From a bacterium UBP2_UBA5202 (GTDB taxonomy: Bacteria > Edwardsbacteria > AC1 > EtOH8), in contig DHVS01000033.1 in assembly GCA_002412795.1 (NCBI GenBank), positions 1 through 50,488 of the forward strand: a stretch of 50,488 nucleotides of DNA, given 5' to 3'. Each line of letters starts with the position of its first letter. Within the stretch, counting starts at the first letter, position 1. The notes under the pieces are model-generated. The model saw only the letters and a program-made list of their open reading frames with translations, had not been told where the DNA came from and ran no database searches. The translations under genes were made by a program, and so were the position numbers. This document shows positions 1 through 9,149 of the stretch, piece by piece.

Positions 1-738
1 CCGGCACCGTCCGGGGCCATGATCAAATCGATAAATTCCCGGAGCGCGGCCATCACGGTGGGCTACAAGTATGGGCCGACCTTCCGGGACAGCGCCATGC
101 TGTACCCCTGGGGGTTAAAGAGCAAGACGGCCGCAATAGATACCATTCGTACTGCATTGTCGGGACGCAGATATTTTGGCAACCAGCAGAAGAACCTGTG
201 CGACACCATCCTGGCCTGGGGGGTGGCCGAAAGCACCACGGTGATAACCGCCACCTTCGGAAAGGACGCCTTGGCCACCAGTCAGAACGGAATTCAGGCC
301 TGGGTAGGCAGGGATACCATCTATGTCCGGCGTTTTTCCGCCGCCGACCCCAATAATTATTACTGGCGGGCGGAAAAGGTTGTTTCAGGGACACAAATAC
401 AGGCCGATCCCTACTCTTCCGGGGCCGGACAGCCATTAGACCGACCGACGGCAAATACTTTAGCGCCAAAGCTGGAGCAGAGCTATCCCAACCCGGCCGC
501 CCAGAAGGCGACAATATCCTATCAAACCGCCCGGGCCGGACAGGTAAGCCTTGCGGTATATAACATGCTGGGGCAAAAGGTGAAGGTCCTGGTGGACCAG
601 CCCCAGCCGGCCGGCAGCTACAAAGTGCAGTGGGACGGCAGGAACCAGCAGGGCCATGGCGTCTCTTCGGGGGTCTATATTTATGAATTAAAAACGGAAG
701 AAACTAATATAACCAAGAAATTAGTTCTGACCAGGTGA
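1..738 (+). CDS. Secreted surface protein with C-terminal sorting/FlgD-like Ig domain (5' end outside window)
   Basis: The reading frame is open to the left edge (P-A-P-S-G-A before the first Met at 19), so the gene starts upstream and the N-terminus is missing. The visible part has two blocks. A conserved block (TALSGRRYFGN ... NLCDTIL ... STTVITATFG ... YYWRAEKV) is shared with the next two genes. A tail of about 85 residues (SYPNPAAQKATISY ... VYNMLGQKV ... GVYIYELK ... KKLVLTR) has the form of a type IX secretion sorting domain or FlgD-like Ig domain. Such tails are known on exported proteins of the Bacteroidetes/FCB group and candidate phyla. The tail assignment is fairly secure; the function of the rest is unknown. 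It is followed after 28 bp by a paralogue, probably in the same transcript. Confidence 0.8.
   Translation, partial: PAPSGAMIKSINSRSAAITVGYKYGPTFRDSAMLYPWGLKSKTAAIDTIRTALSGRRYFGNQQKNLCDTILAWGVAESTTVITATFGKDALATSQNGIQAWVGRDTIYVRRFSAADPNNYYWRAEKVVSGTQIQADPYSSGAGQPLDRPTANTLAPKLEQSYPNPAAQKATISYQTARAGQVSLAVYNMLGQKVKVLVDQPQPAGSYKVQWDGRNQQGHGVSSGVYIYELKTEETNITKKLVLTR
481..738 (+). repeat. 3' copy A of a 258-bp near-identical coding repeat
   Basis: This encodes the sorting-domain tail of the first surface protein. Aligned by eye with 2012-2269, only 8 of 258 bases differ and 3 of 85 residues change. The rest of the two genes is far less similar. Confidence 0.9.
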
Positions 739-766
739 TCTGTGGTCATAACAAAGGGGAACGAAA

Positions 767-2269
767 ATGAGAAACCCATTATTGACCCTGATAATTCTTG
801 CCGTTCTTTTTCCAACGGCTTGGGCGTTGGATGCCGACAGTCTGGGTTCAAACCCCTGGACATCATACCTGCGGAGCGATGTGGCTGATACGATTTTGGG
901 AGAGTTGTGGTTTTCTGGGGCTCCATTTGCAGCAGAAAACCCTAATTTTGTTTACCCGTTATGTTGGAATCTTGTAACCGGGAAGTTGGAGTATTCGCAA
1001 TATACTATTTTGAACACGCCCGTCGTTGGTACCGGCCGTGCTGAAAGCCTAACTGTTGGCGGTGTCGCACACCCCGGTGCATCCTTCCTGCGGTCCGATG
1101 TCCGTGACACCCTTTCCGCATCACTTATATTTCGTGGCGCAGGGCGGTTGCATGGCGTGAGTGATAGTGCGGGACAAGCTGCTATTGAAATCTTTTTGGC
1201 AGACGACAGGGCAAAGGCAATACATCTGTCCGCCGGTAATTTAGATCCATCCAGCCAGGCATCTCTTTTGTTTATAACAGGTAATGGTAAAAACAACAAC
1301 GATGGAACCTATACCGACCTTACGAGATATGGCGAATTAGGACACAACGTTCACGGGCAGGGTTTTTATATTGGTAATAACTCCTGGGGGACGTATTATG
1401 ATATAACTGCCGCTGCTGTTGGCGCATACTTTGAGAGCAATTTTGCCTCTGTTTCAAGTTCGGTTGGCGCATATTTTATGCAAGACTACGCAGGCGGTGG
1501 CAGAGGGATACCAATCAAAGGGTATATGCAAGGCAACGCCTCATATCCCTTTGCCATCATAACTGGAGATGGGGGCAGCTATACAGATAGCGCTTTCATA
1601 TATCGCTGGGGTGTCCTTGCGGACAGTTTTAGAGCAAGAAAAGGTTTTTACGGGGTCAAGGCCGAAGTTGAAACGGTCAAAACAGCATTATGCGGGCGGC
1701 GCCTTTTCAGTAATGGTGGTTTAAATCTATGCGATACAATTATCGTGCCAGGAGTAGTAGGTAGCACCACAGTGGTCACGGTCAGCTACGGAAGGGACAC
1801 CCTGGCTTCCAGTTGGAACGGTCTGCAGGCCTGGGCGGGCAAGGATACGATCTACGTCCAGCGCCGGGCGTTAACCGACCCCGGCTGTTATTACTGGCGG
1901 GCCGAGAAAGTGGTAGATCCCGCCCAGATCCAGCCCGAAGTCCCGCCCAGCGGAATGGAATTTCCCCCCGAAATACCCACCCCGCCGGCCCCGGATGTAA
2001 AACTTATGCAGAGCTATCCCAACCCGGCCGCCCGGAAGGCGACAATATCCTATCAAACCGCCCGGGCCGGGAAGGTCAGCCTTGCGGTATATAACATGCT
2101 GGGGCAAAAGGTGAAGGTCCTGGTGGAACAGCCCCAGCCGGCCGGCAGCTACAAAGTGCAGTGGGACGGAAGGAACCAGCAGGGACATGGCGTCTCTTCG
2201 GGGGTCTATATTTATGAATTAAAAACGGAAGAAACCAATATAACCAAGAAATTAGTTCTGACCAGGTGA
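767..2269 (+). CDS. Secreted surface protein with FLRSD repeats and C-terminal sorting domain
   Basis: 500 residues. The start is supported by an AGGGGA ribosome site shortly before the ATG and by a clear signal peptide (MRNPLLTLIILAVLFPTAWA, cleavage before LDADS). After it come two copies of a motif of the form LRSDV.DTL (about residues 37 and 105), similar to repeats in phage-tail-fibre-like and surface proteins. Next is a Gly/Ser-rich variable middle (about residues 150-280), then the block shared with both neighbours (TALCGRRLF ... CDTIIV ... YYWRAEKV). A proline-rich linker and the sorting tail end the protein. It is probably exported to the cell surface. No enzymatic motif was seen. 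The middle is not similar to its paralogues, while the tail is almost identical to that of the preceding gene. Confidence 0.85.
   Translation: MRNPLLTLIILAVLFPTAWALDADSLGSNPWTSYLRSDVADTILGELWFSGAPFAAENPNFVYPLCWNLVTGKLEYSQYTILNTPVVGTGRAESLTVGGVAHPGASFLRSDVRDTLSASLIFRGAGRLHGVSDSAGQAAIEIFLADDRAKAIHLSAGNLDPSSQASLLFITGNGKNNNDGTYTDLTRYGELGHNVHGQGFYIGNNSWGTYYDITAAAVGAYFESNFASVSSSVGAYFMQDYAGGGRGIPIKGYMQGNASYPFAIITGDGGSYTDSAFIYRWGVLADSFRARKGFYGVKAEVETVKTALCGRRLFSNGGLNLCDTIIVPGVVGSTTVVTVSYGRDTLASSWNGLQAWAGKDTIYVQRRALTDPGCYYWRAEKVVDPAQIQPEVPPSGMEFPPEIPTPPAPDVKLMQSYPNPAARKATISYQTARAGKVSLAVYNMLGQKVKVLVEQPQPAGSYKVQWDGRNQQGHGVSSGVYIYELKTEETNITKKLVLTR
2012..2269 (+). repeat. 3' copy B of the 258-bp near-identical coding repeat
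   Basis: Partner of 481-738. Identity runs through to the shared TGA stop and breaks down just after it, and also before the SYPNP motif. This suggests recent duplication or gene conversion limited to the tail. Confidence 0.9.
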
Positions 2270-2298
2270 TATCCGGCCGGAACAAAAGGGAGCTGAAA

Positions 2299-3645
2299 AT
2301 GAGGCATTTATTTTTTACCCTGATAGGGCTGGCAGTCTTTTCCACAGCAGCCCTGGCCCTTAACGCCGACAGCCTGGGGGGCAACCCCTGGACCAGCTAT
2401 TTCCGGAAGGACGTGCCGGACACAGCCTTTGGAATGAAGTGGTTCCCAGATAGTTTGGTGCTGGGAAACTATGTCACCGGGGCGGTAAAATTACCTTATC
2501 TGAGCAATATTTATGGCATCAACAACCCGGGAGATCCATATTGGGCACAGGTTGATTTGTACGGAGATGGCATCCTGATGACCCACGGACCGACAGCCAC
2601 CGGTGTCTTTGGAATTAATTTACAGGAATACAACCCGGACCATGTTTTAGTGCAACTGGATGCGTATGTTCCGCTGAACACCAACGCCCATCTGTTACGG
2701 TTGTCGGGAATGGGTTACTCCTCACCGCGCAGCCAAATATCTGAGCTGATGAAAATTGCCGAGATCAGCGCCTGCGGCATAGGTTTGGGTCTATACAATG
2801 CGTCAGATAGCTCGGTGGGAATATACATCGACCAGGGGGGCTCGGGCTCTGCCATCAGATTAGAAAACAACTTTATGTCCACCGGCTACGGGTTATATAT
2901 AGACAATAACAACACCGGCACGGCATTGTATATTGAGGATTTTCACCGGGGGAAGATAATCCGCACGCTTCAAGACTCGGCTAACAAGCCGGCCATAACG
3001 TCTATTTACAGAGGTTCCCAGTCCGGTTTTCCCGATGACAGCTCCATGTTCTACTGGTGGGGACTTAAGGGCCATAAGGCCGAGGTGGAAACAGTCAAAA
3101 CAGCTTTGTGCGGTTTAAGGACCTTCGGCAGCGGAAACCTGTTTGATACCATTTTGGTTACCGGGGTGGCCGAGAGCACCACGGTGGTGACCGCCAGCTA
3201 CGCCGGGGGCTTCGAATCTATCACCTGCACCCCCCTTCGGATAAGGGTGGAAACCGGCGCCATCATAGTAAAACGCGGTCTGGCAACAGATCCCGATCAG
3301 TATTACTGGCAGGCTGCCATGATGCTGAGCACCAATCAGAACCAGCCTCCTCCTCCTCCTCCTCCCGGCAAACCTCTGGGGTTTTCACTATACCCAAATC
3401 CTTCTTCAGGGCTGGTAACGGCCAAGTACGCCCTAACACAACCCGGTCCGGTAGAGTTGGGGGTGTATAATTTACTGGGTCAAAAAGTAAGGACAGTGGT
3501 AAACCAATGGCAGCCGGCCGGGTCCTACAGCGTCCAATGGGACGGAAAGAACGATCAGGGCCGTAAAGCTTCAGCCGGAGTATATCTTTACCAGCTTAAG
3601 GCCGCCGGATGCAGGGAGACCCAGAAGATGGTGGTGATAAAATAA
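2299..3645 (+). CDS. Secreted surface protein, third paralogue, with poly-proline linker and a diverged sorting tail
   Basis: The chosen start is the ATG at 2299, not the upstream in-frame ATG at 2266, because an AGGGAGC-type ribosome site precedes it and a signal peptide begins there (MRHLFFTLIGLAVFSTAALA, then LNADS). The mature N-terminus (ADSLGGNPWTSYFRKDVPDT) matches the second paralogue. The middle is different and Gly/Asn rich. A conserved block (TALCGLRTFG ... FDTILV ... STTVVTASY ... YYWQA) follows. Seven consecutive prolines (about residues 350-356) then lead into a sorting/FlgD-like tail (LYPNPSSG ... VYNLLGQKVRT ... GVYLYQLK). This tail is the same family as, but clearly diverged from, the tails of the two upstream genes. 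Function unknown; probably surface exposed. Confidence 0.85.
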   Translation: MRHLFFTLIGLAVFSTAALALNADSLGGNPWTSYFRKDVPDTAFGMKWFPDSLVLGNYVTGAVKLPYLSNIYGINNPGDPYWAQVDLYGDGILMTHGPTATGVFGINLQEYNPDHVLVQLDAYVPLNTNAHLLRLSGMGYSSPRSQISELMKIAEISACGIGLGLYNASDSSVGIYIDQGGSGSAIRLENNFMSTGYGLYIDNNNTGTALYIEDFHRGKIIRTLQDSANKPAITSIYRGSQSGFPDDSSMFYWWGLKGHKAEVETVKTALCGLRTFGSGNLFDTILVTGVAESTTVVTASYAGGFESITCTPLRIRVETGAIIVKRGLATDPDQYYWQAAMMLSTNQNQPPPPPPPGKPLGFSLYPNPSSGLVTAKYALTQPGPVELGVYNLLGQKVRTVVNQWQPAGSYSVQWDGKNDQGRKASAGVYLYQLKAAGCRETQKMVVIK

Positions 3646-3704
3646 CAACCGGACAAGAGGCAATTAATATTGAAACAGGCGGCTGAAAAGATGAACGATA
3701 CACA

Positions 3705-5132
3705 ATGAGCCTGACCCGTAAGATAGCCCTCAACACCGCAGTCAACCTGGCCGGACAGGGAGCCTCATACCTGCTGGGGGCGGTCTCCATGATACTGACC
3801 ATGCGCTACCTGGGCCCGGAAACCTTCGGATCCTACAGTCTGGTGATGGTTTTTGTGGGAATAGTCGGGGGGCTGGCAGAACTGGGCGGGCAGATAATTC
3901 TGGTGCGGGAGATCAACCAGCGGCCGGCGGAATCGTCAAAGATAATCGGCAATTTTATACTGCTGAAGGCCGCTTTATACCTGCTGGCGTTTGTCCTGGG
4001 ACTGGGAGCCACCTGGCTGATGGGATATCAGAAGGACATCCTTTTCCTGCTGGTGCTGGGCCTGTTGGCCATGTTCTTTTCCTTTCCGGTATCGGTAGGA
4101 GCAGTATTTCATGCAAGGTTGAAAATGTGGTACGCCGTGATAATAAATATTTCAGTCAAATTCGTTACTTTCGGTACGGTATTGTTGATGATCTGGCTTA
4201 AGAAGGGTTTGCCGGTTATTTTATGGAGTAATATTATTGTTGCTGTTCTGAGTTCGACGGTTTACTGGATACTGGTTCACAAATGGGAGAGGCCTGATTA
4301 CCGGCCGGACAGGAGAATGCTGTTATATCTGCTCCGGCAGTCAGCGCCGATGGGTATGCTGGTGTTTGTGGGGGGCTTGGTGTTTCGTTCCGACGTGTTG
4401 CTGCTCTCCAAGCTTTCAGATCCCATGTCCCTTGGCCTTTACAGCGCTGCCTACAAATACGTGGAGTGGGGACTGTTGGTCATTACCGGCCTGCTGATAT
4501 CGCACCTGCCGGTTTTTTCCCAGTATCTCAACAGCGAGCCGGAGAAGGTCCGCCGGCTGTTCCGGGTTTCCTTTGAGATCATCGGATTGTTCCTTATCCC
4601 GGCTTCAATTTTTGTGGGGTTTAACGCTGCCGAACTGATCCGGCTGGTTTCGGGACCGCTTTATATGGAAGGGTCGTTGGCGCTGGCGGTGCTGATATGG
4701 GTGGTGCTGCTGAACAGCTGGAATGCAATGGCGGTAAATATTCTTATTGCCGGCCACAAAATGAACGCGCTTTTATATTTATATTTTCCGGTAATGGCGA
4801 TAAATGTGATAATTAATTATTTTGGAATTCCCTTGCTGGGCTTTGAAATCTGCGCTGCAAGTTCTGTTTTGAGCGAAGTGTTAGCAGTGGTGCCGCTTTT
4901 TATAATGATGAAGAAATGGTATGGTTTAAGCCCTGTCTGGCTGAACACGATAAAACAGCTCATTCTAAGCATAGTAGTGACAATCCCAATGCTGTTGTTT
5001 CCGGCCGCAAACATCATGGCAAGAGCCGGGGTCTACATTATTGCCTGGTTGGCCCTGGGGGTGCTCATAAAAGTTCTGGATATTGACCGTTTAAGAGACA
5101 TATACAACAAGACCAGGGGGCAAACATGCTAA
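3705..5132 (+). CDS. Wzx-type polysaccharide flippase (MOP superfamily)
   Basis: 475 residues, hydrophobic almost throughout, with about 12-14 predicted membrane spans by eye. The N-terminus (LTRKIALNTAVNLAGQGASY ... MRYLGPETFGSYSLVMVFVG) is typical of Polysacc_synt/RfbX-like flippases, which turn lipid-linked glycan units across the inner membrane. The length fits the family. It opens the glycan locus and overlaps the next gene by 7 bp. The last third of the gene is more AT-rich than the first two thirds. The flippase assignment is strong as a family call; the substrate is unknown. Confidence 0.88.
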   Translation: MSLTRKIALNTAVNLAGQGASYLLGAVSMILTMRYLGPETFGSYSLVMVFVGIVGGLAELGGQIILVREINQRPAESSKIIGNFILLKAALYLLAFVLGLGATWLMGYQKDILFLLVLGLLAMFFSFPVSVGAVFHARLKMWYAVIINISVKFVTFGTVLLMIWLKKGLPVILWSNIIVAVLSSTVYWILVHKWERPDYRPDRRMLLYLLRQSAPMGMLVFVGGLVFRSDVLLLSKLSDPMSLGLYSAAYKYVEWGLLVITGLLISHLPVFSQYLNSEPEKVRRLFRVSFEIIGLFLIPASIFVGFNAAELIRLVSGPLYMEGSLALAVLIWVVLLNSWNAMAVNILIAGHKMNALLYLYFPVMAINVIINYFGIPLLGFEICAASSVLSEVLAVVPLFIMMKKWYGLSPVWLNTIKQLILSIVVTIPMLLFPAANIMARAGVYIIAWLALGVLIKVLDIDRLRDIYNKTRGQTC

Positions 5133-6124
5133 CTTGCCCGAATTGCGCAAACAACAATATCAAGAGGTATCGCAATTACGAAATTCCGGTGCCGGATGAC
5201 GGACAGGTATTTCATCTGGACCGCTGTCCAAACTGCAGGCTGGTTTTTACCAGCCCAAAACCGCGGCCGGAACTGCTGGCTCGACTGTATTCGGACAAAG
5301 GGTATTATTCGTATCAGAAATTCCACATTCCCCAAGATGATCAGGCAACCTCTTTTAAAAAAAGGGTAAAACGTTGGCTGAAAGCAGCAGTGATCGACCA
5401 TTACTATGGATATGGCAAACAAAATGAAGACTTTAAATCAAATATCTGCCAGAAGATGATAGGATTGGCGGTCAAGGGACTGGTTAAAGACGATGTTGTG
5501 TATGGGAAAAGAATCATAACTTATGTAAAAAATGGAAAGCATTTGGATATTGGTTGTGGCAGCGGGGGCTTTGTGTATTGGATGTCAGGGAAGGGATGGG
5601 ACAGCTGTGGCATAGAACTTAATCGCGAAGCCGTGGAAATTGCCCGAGAGCTGAACCTGAATGTTAAGGAAAGCGATCTTGAAACTGCCGGCTACCATGA
5701 AAATTATTTTGATCTGATAACCGCCTGGGAGGTGCTGGAGCACATACCCGACCTGAAGCAATTTTTAAGCGAGGTGCGCCGAATTTTAAAACCGGGAGGC
5801 AAATTTTCCGGCAGCGTACCCAATATAGTAAGTTGGGAGGCTTTGCTCTTTGGCAAAGATTGGCAGCCATTGGAAATACCTTATCACCTGTACCACTTCT
5901 CCCCGGAATCTCTTAGGTCTGTTTTAGAAGGTTCAGGGTTGAAGCTGGAAAGAATGGAATTCTTGAAGATCACACACAGCTGGGATGCATCCCTGGAAAA
6001 AAAATACGGCCAGGACAGCCGGCTTTTGCCATTCCTGCGACTACTGGGCCGGACGTTTTACCTGCTTTCAAATATATTTGGATACGGAGCCAGATTAAAG
6101 TTTGTTGCCGTGAAACAGAATTAA
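5126..6124 (+). CDS. Class I SAM-dependent methyltransferase with N-terminal zinc ribbon
   Basis: 332 residues. The N-terminus has two CxxC knuckles (C4/C7 and C34/C37), as in many methyltransferases of O-antigen clusters. The SAM-binding motif I is HLDIGCGSGG (about residue 140). It is followed by an acidic motif II (GIELNREAVEIA), the core ITAWEVLEHIPD, and LKPGGKFSGSVPN. The protein probably methylates a sugar or another group of the glycan. The start overlaps the flippase by 7 bp, so the two are probably co-translated. Base composition is noticeably AT-richer than in the genes after 15 kb. Confidence 0.85.
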   Translation: MLTCPNCANNNIKRYRNYEIPVPDDGQVFHLDRCPNCRLVFTSPKPRPELLARLYSDKGYYSYQKFHIPQDDQATSFKKRVKRWLKAAVIDHYYGYGKQNEDFKSNICQKMIGLAVKGLVKDDVVYGKRIITYVKNGKHLDIGCGSGGFVYWMSGKGWDSCGIELNREAVEIARELNLNVKESDLETAGYHENYFDLITAWEVLEHIPDLKQFLSEVRRILKPGGKFSGSVPNIVSWEALLFGKDWQPLEIPYHLYHFSPESLRSVLEGSGLKLERMEFLKITHSWDASLEKKYGQDSRLLPFLRLLGRTFYLLSNIFGYGARLKFVAVKQN

Positions 6125-6137
6125 GAATCAAAACGCG

Positions 6138-7613
6138 ATGAAAAAAATTGTATTAGTCAACCCACCCTTTGCTTTAAAGCCTGAGCCACAACTGCCTTTG
6201 TCATTATTGGGGGCCAGTGCATTGTTGGCGGCCGAAGGGTATCAAATTGGCGTCATCAACGGATCAACGGACAGTGGTTATATTGAAAACACCATAGAGG
6301 CATGCAGCGAATCTGTTTGCCTGGGGATTTCTGCCATGACCGGCTTTCAGATAAGAGGAGGGCTGGCGGTCAGCAGAGCGGTAAGAGAAAAGTACCCCGA
6401 TTTACCAATAGTTTGGGGCGGCTGGCATGGCGCAATACTGCCCAGGGAAACTGTTGAAAACCAGGCAGTGGATATTGTCGTCCGGGGGCAGGGTGAAAGG
6501 GCACTATATGAACTGGTTAAAATCTGGGAGGCGGGCAAAAAAGACGTTTCGGCAGTTTTGGGCATTGGGTATAAAGCCAATGGGCAAGCGGTCCTCTCAC
6601 CAGTGCGCCAATTTGAAAATGTCAATAATTATCCCGCCATGCCATACCATTTAGCGGATGTTGAACCAATATTACGTTACCGCGCCCTGAACGGGCAGGG
6701 ACGAATGATGGAATATTCATCCAGCCAGGGTTGTCCGAACGGATGCACTTTTTGTGCTGAGCCGCTGGTAATGGGCAGACGCTGGTCCGGGTTGGACGCC
6801 GAACGAGTGGTTAGCGAGTGGAAGTTTCTGGCAAAACGATATGAACTGAATTCCATCAACCTGGTGGACAGCAATTTTTTTGTTGACCGGAAAAGGGTGG
6901 AAGCGATCTGCCGGGGCGTCATAAATGAAAAACTGAAAGTTACCTGGCACAATGCCAACGCAACCATCAATTTTTTGGCTGGCTTTGATTCTGGCATGTG
7001 GGACTTGCTTTACGCCTCAGGCTGTCGCTCTATTCTGGTTGGGGCAGAGTCCGGTTCCCAAGACATGTTGGAAATGGTGGATAAAAAGTGTACCGTAGAA
7101 GATATCTTAAAGGTGGCCGAATCCAGTAGAAAACACAGGATTGAAATCAGTTTTTCATTTATGACGGGACTGCCGCCGGGCAATGAAAAGACGGGCCCGG
7201 AAAAGGAATTTAAGGATACCATCCGGTTGATATATGGTATCTTAAAAATAAACAAACGGCATGATATAAAAATATTTCTCTATACCCCCTATCCCGGTTC
7301 ACCGCTTTATCGGCGCAGTTTGGAACTGGGTTTGCATCCGCCGCAAAGGTTGGAAGATTGGAGCAACTATGAACTGGCAAATATCACCACCCCTTGGATT
7401 AGAGACAGTTTTAAAAACAAGGTTGATGTGGTGAGGTCTTTTATCATTCCTTATTATCAGCGGGACAATAAGGACGTTCAAGGCCTCTTGGCCGTGATAA
7501 GAAAAATCCTATCCTATATTTCGGGATTGCGTTTAAAATACGGTTATTTCGGGTTAGCGTTAGATTATTGGTTGGCAAAAAAATGGCGGCAAAAAAAAGG
7601 CGTTGGTTTTTAG
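6138..7613 (+). CDS. B12-binding-domain radical SAM protein
   Basis: 491 residues. The N-terminal half (about 1-140) has the layout of a cobalamin-binding domain (VNPPFALKPEPQLPLSLLGA ... VWGGWHGAILPRE ... VVRGQGERALYEL). The radical SAM cluster motif is C199-PNG-C203-TF-C206, followed by a TIM-barrel-type region (LVGAESGSQDMLE). Such enzymes do radical methylation, rearrangement or other difficult C-H chemistry. Which reaction occurs here is not shown. Its place between methyltransferases and an acyltransferase in the glycan locus suggests a modified sugar or lipid carrier. It lies 13 bp after the preceding gene. Confidence 0.85.
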   Translation: MKKIVLVNPPFALKPEPQLPLSLLGASALLAAEGYQIGVINGSTDSGYIENTIEACSESVCLGISAMTGFQIRGGLAVSRAVREKYPDLPIVWGGWHGAILPRETVENQAVDIVVRGQGERALYELVKIWEAGKKDVSAVLGIGYKANGQAVLSPVRQFENVNNYPAMPYHLADVEPILRYRALNGQGRMMEYSSSQGCPNGCTFCAEPLVMGRRWSGLDAERVVSEWKFLAKRYELNSINLVDSNFFVDRKRVEAICRGVINEKLKVTWHNANATINFLAGFDSGMWDLLYASGCRSILVGAESGSQDMLEMVDKKCTVEDILKVAESSRKHRIEISFSFMTGLPPGNEKTGPEKEFKDTIRLIYGILKINKRHDIKIFLYTPYPGSPLYRRSLELGLHPPQRLEDWSNYELANITTPWIRDSFKNKVDVVRSFIIPYYQRDNKDVQGLLAVIRKILSYISGLRLKYGYFGLALDYWLAKKWRQKKGVGF

Positions 7614-7667
7614 AATGATAGTAATACTGATTTTGTAATAAGCACGTTGAAGATGATAAGTTATTAA

Positions 7668-9149
7668 ATGCAGTTCGATACTTTAATATTTGCCTTATTT
7701 CTGCCAGCAGTATTCCTTTTGTATTGGTTTGTTTTCAAAAGAGATGCCCAGTGGCAGAACATCTTTTTACTGTTTGCCAGCTGTGTTTTCTATGGATGGT
7801 GGGACTGGAGGTTCCTTTTGCTGGTCGCAATTAACAGTGGTGGGGACTATACCGCTGGGCGGCTGCTGGGAAATATTGTTGGTGCTAGAACCCGTAAACT
7901 GATATTGTTCGCGAGTATTTTTTTAAATCTGGCGATACTTGGATTCTTCAAATATTTTGATTTTTTCGCTGGTAGCCTCAACATCTTGCTGGCTTCGGTA
8001 GGTATCAGTTTTCAGGTTCACACCTTAAACCTGTTTCTTCCCTTGGCTATAAGTTATTATACTCTGCAGACCATGAGCTACACCATTGACGTTTCTCGAG
8101 GGAAGATCAAGCCGGTTGAGGATTTCGTGGCATTTTTTGCCTACATAACATTTTTCCCGAAATTGTTATCCGGACCCATCGAAAGGGCTACCACATGCCT
8201 TCCACAATTCCTGAAAAAACGCGAATTTGATTACGATAAGGCTGCCGATGGCTTAAGGCAAATATTATGGGGTTTATTCAAAAAAATGGTAGTCGCTGAT
8301 TCCTGCGCAGTCCCGGTTAACGCGATATTTGCAGAGCAGGGATACTCAAACGGCAGCACACTATTGTTGGGGGGGGTGTTATTTGCCGTTCAGATCTATG
8401 CTGATTTTTCCGGTTATTCAGACATTGCCATTGGCACGGCAAGGTTGTTTGGTATAGACCTGATGCGTAATTTTGCCAATCCATATTTTTCCAAGAATAT
8501 TGCGGAATTCTGGCAGCGTTGGCATATCTCTCTTTCCACTTGGCTGCGGGATTATCTTTTCCTGCCTATGTCCTATTCCCTGGCCCGGAAGTTTAACAGG
8601 GAAAGTTACTTGGGGATCCGAGTAGACAGAATAATAGGAATTATAGCCACTAATTTTACTTTCTTGATCTGCGGCCTATGGCATGGGGCCAATCTTACAT
8701 ATGTGGTCTGGGGAATGATGCACGGATTGATGCTGACGCCCCAGATATTTAAGAAAAAAAAGCTAAAACTGAAAACCAGGCTCAACCGATACTCCTGGTG
8801 GCACCCAGCCTTCGATTTTATTAAAATATCTACAACTTTTTTGTTGGTGGTCTTGGCTTGGATAATATTCAGGGCAGAAAACATATCTGCTGCTATTTCT
8901 TACCTACGGGAGATATTTACCTGGACGTTGTTCGACACCCCCAGCCTGTTATTGATAAAGAAAAAGGTGCCATTGGGGATAACCATTCTGGTAATCGTGG
9001 AATGGCTCCAACGAAACCGGCAGCACGGAATGGATTTTAGCGGGGGCAATATTCCCCAGCCTGTCCGCTGGACGGCATATGTTCTGCTTACCGTGGCGAC
9101 AATTATATTTTCAGGCAGCCCCCAGAAGTTTATCTATTTCAAATTCTGA
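7668..9149 (+). CDS. MBOAT-family O-acyltransferase (AlgI/DltB-like)
   Basis: 493 residues, polytopic. The hallmark MBOAT segments are present: FWQRWHISLSTWLRDYLFLP, and CGLWHGANLTYVVWG with the conserved His at about residue 340, the likely catalytic or channel residue. AlgI and DltB relatives pass acyl groups across the membrane for O-acetylation of alginate or similar glycans. The stop codon overlaps the start of the next gene (TGATG), which encodes an SGNH-like partner, the usual pairing for these systems. The likely role is O-acetylation of the locus glycan. Start context is weak (no clear Shine-Dalgarno before 7668). Confidence 0.88.
   Translation: MQFDTLIFALFLPAVFLLYWFVFKRDAQWQNIFLLFASCVFYGWWDWRFLLLVAINSGGDYTAGRLLGNIVGARTRKLILFASIFLNLAILGFFKYFDFFAGSLNILLASVGISFQVHTLNLFLPLAISYYTLQTMSYTIDVSRGKIKPVEDFVAFFAYITFFPKLLSGPIERATTCLPQFLKKREFDYDKAADGLRQILWGLFKKMVVADSCAVPVNAIFAEQGYSNGSTLLLGGVLFAVQIYADFSGYSDIAIGTARLFGIDLMRNFANPYFSKNIAEFWQRWHISLSTWLRDYLFLPMSYSLARKFNRESYLGIRVDRIIGIIATNFTFLICGLWHGANLTYVVWGMMHGLMLTPQIFKKKKLKLKTRLNRYSWWHPAFDFIKISTTFLLVVLAWIIFRAENISAAISYLREIFTWTLFDTPSLLLIKKKVPLGITILVIVEWLQRNRQHGMDFSGGNIPQPVRWTAYVLLTVATIIFSGSPQKFIYFKF

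Noticed and set aside
3341..3366. A possible frameshift or repeat error at the poly-proline codons of the third surface protein
   Set aside because: The frame stays open into a normal sorting tail, and proline linkers before such tails are common; kept as a linker.
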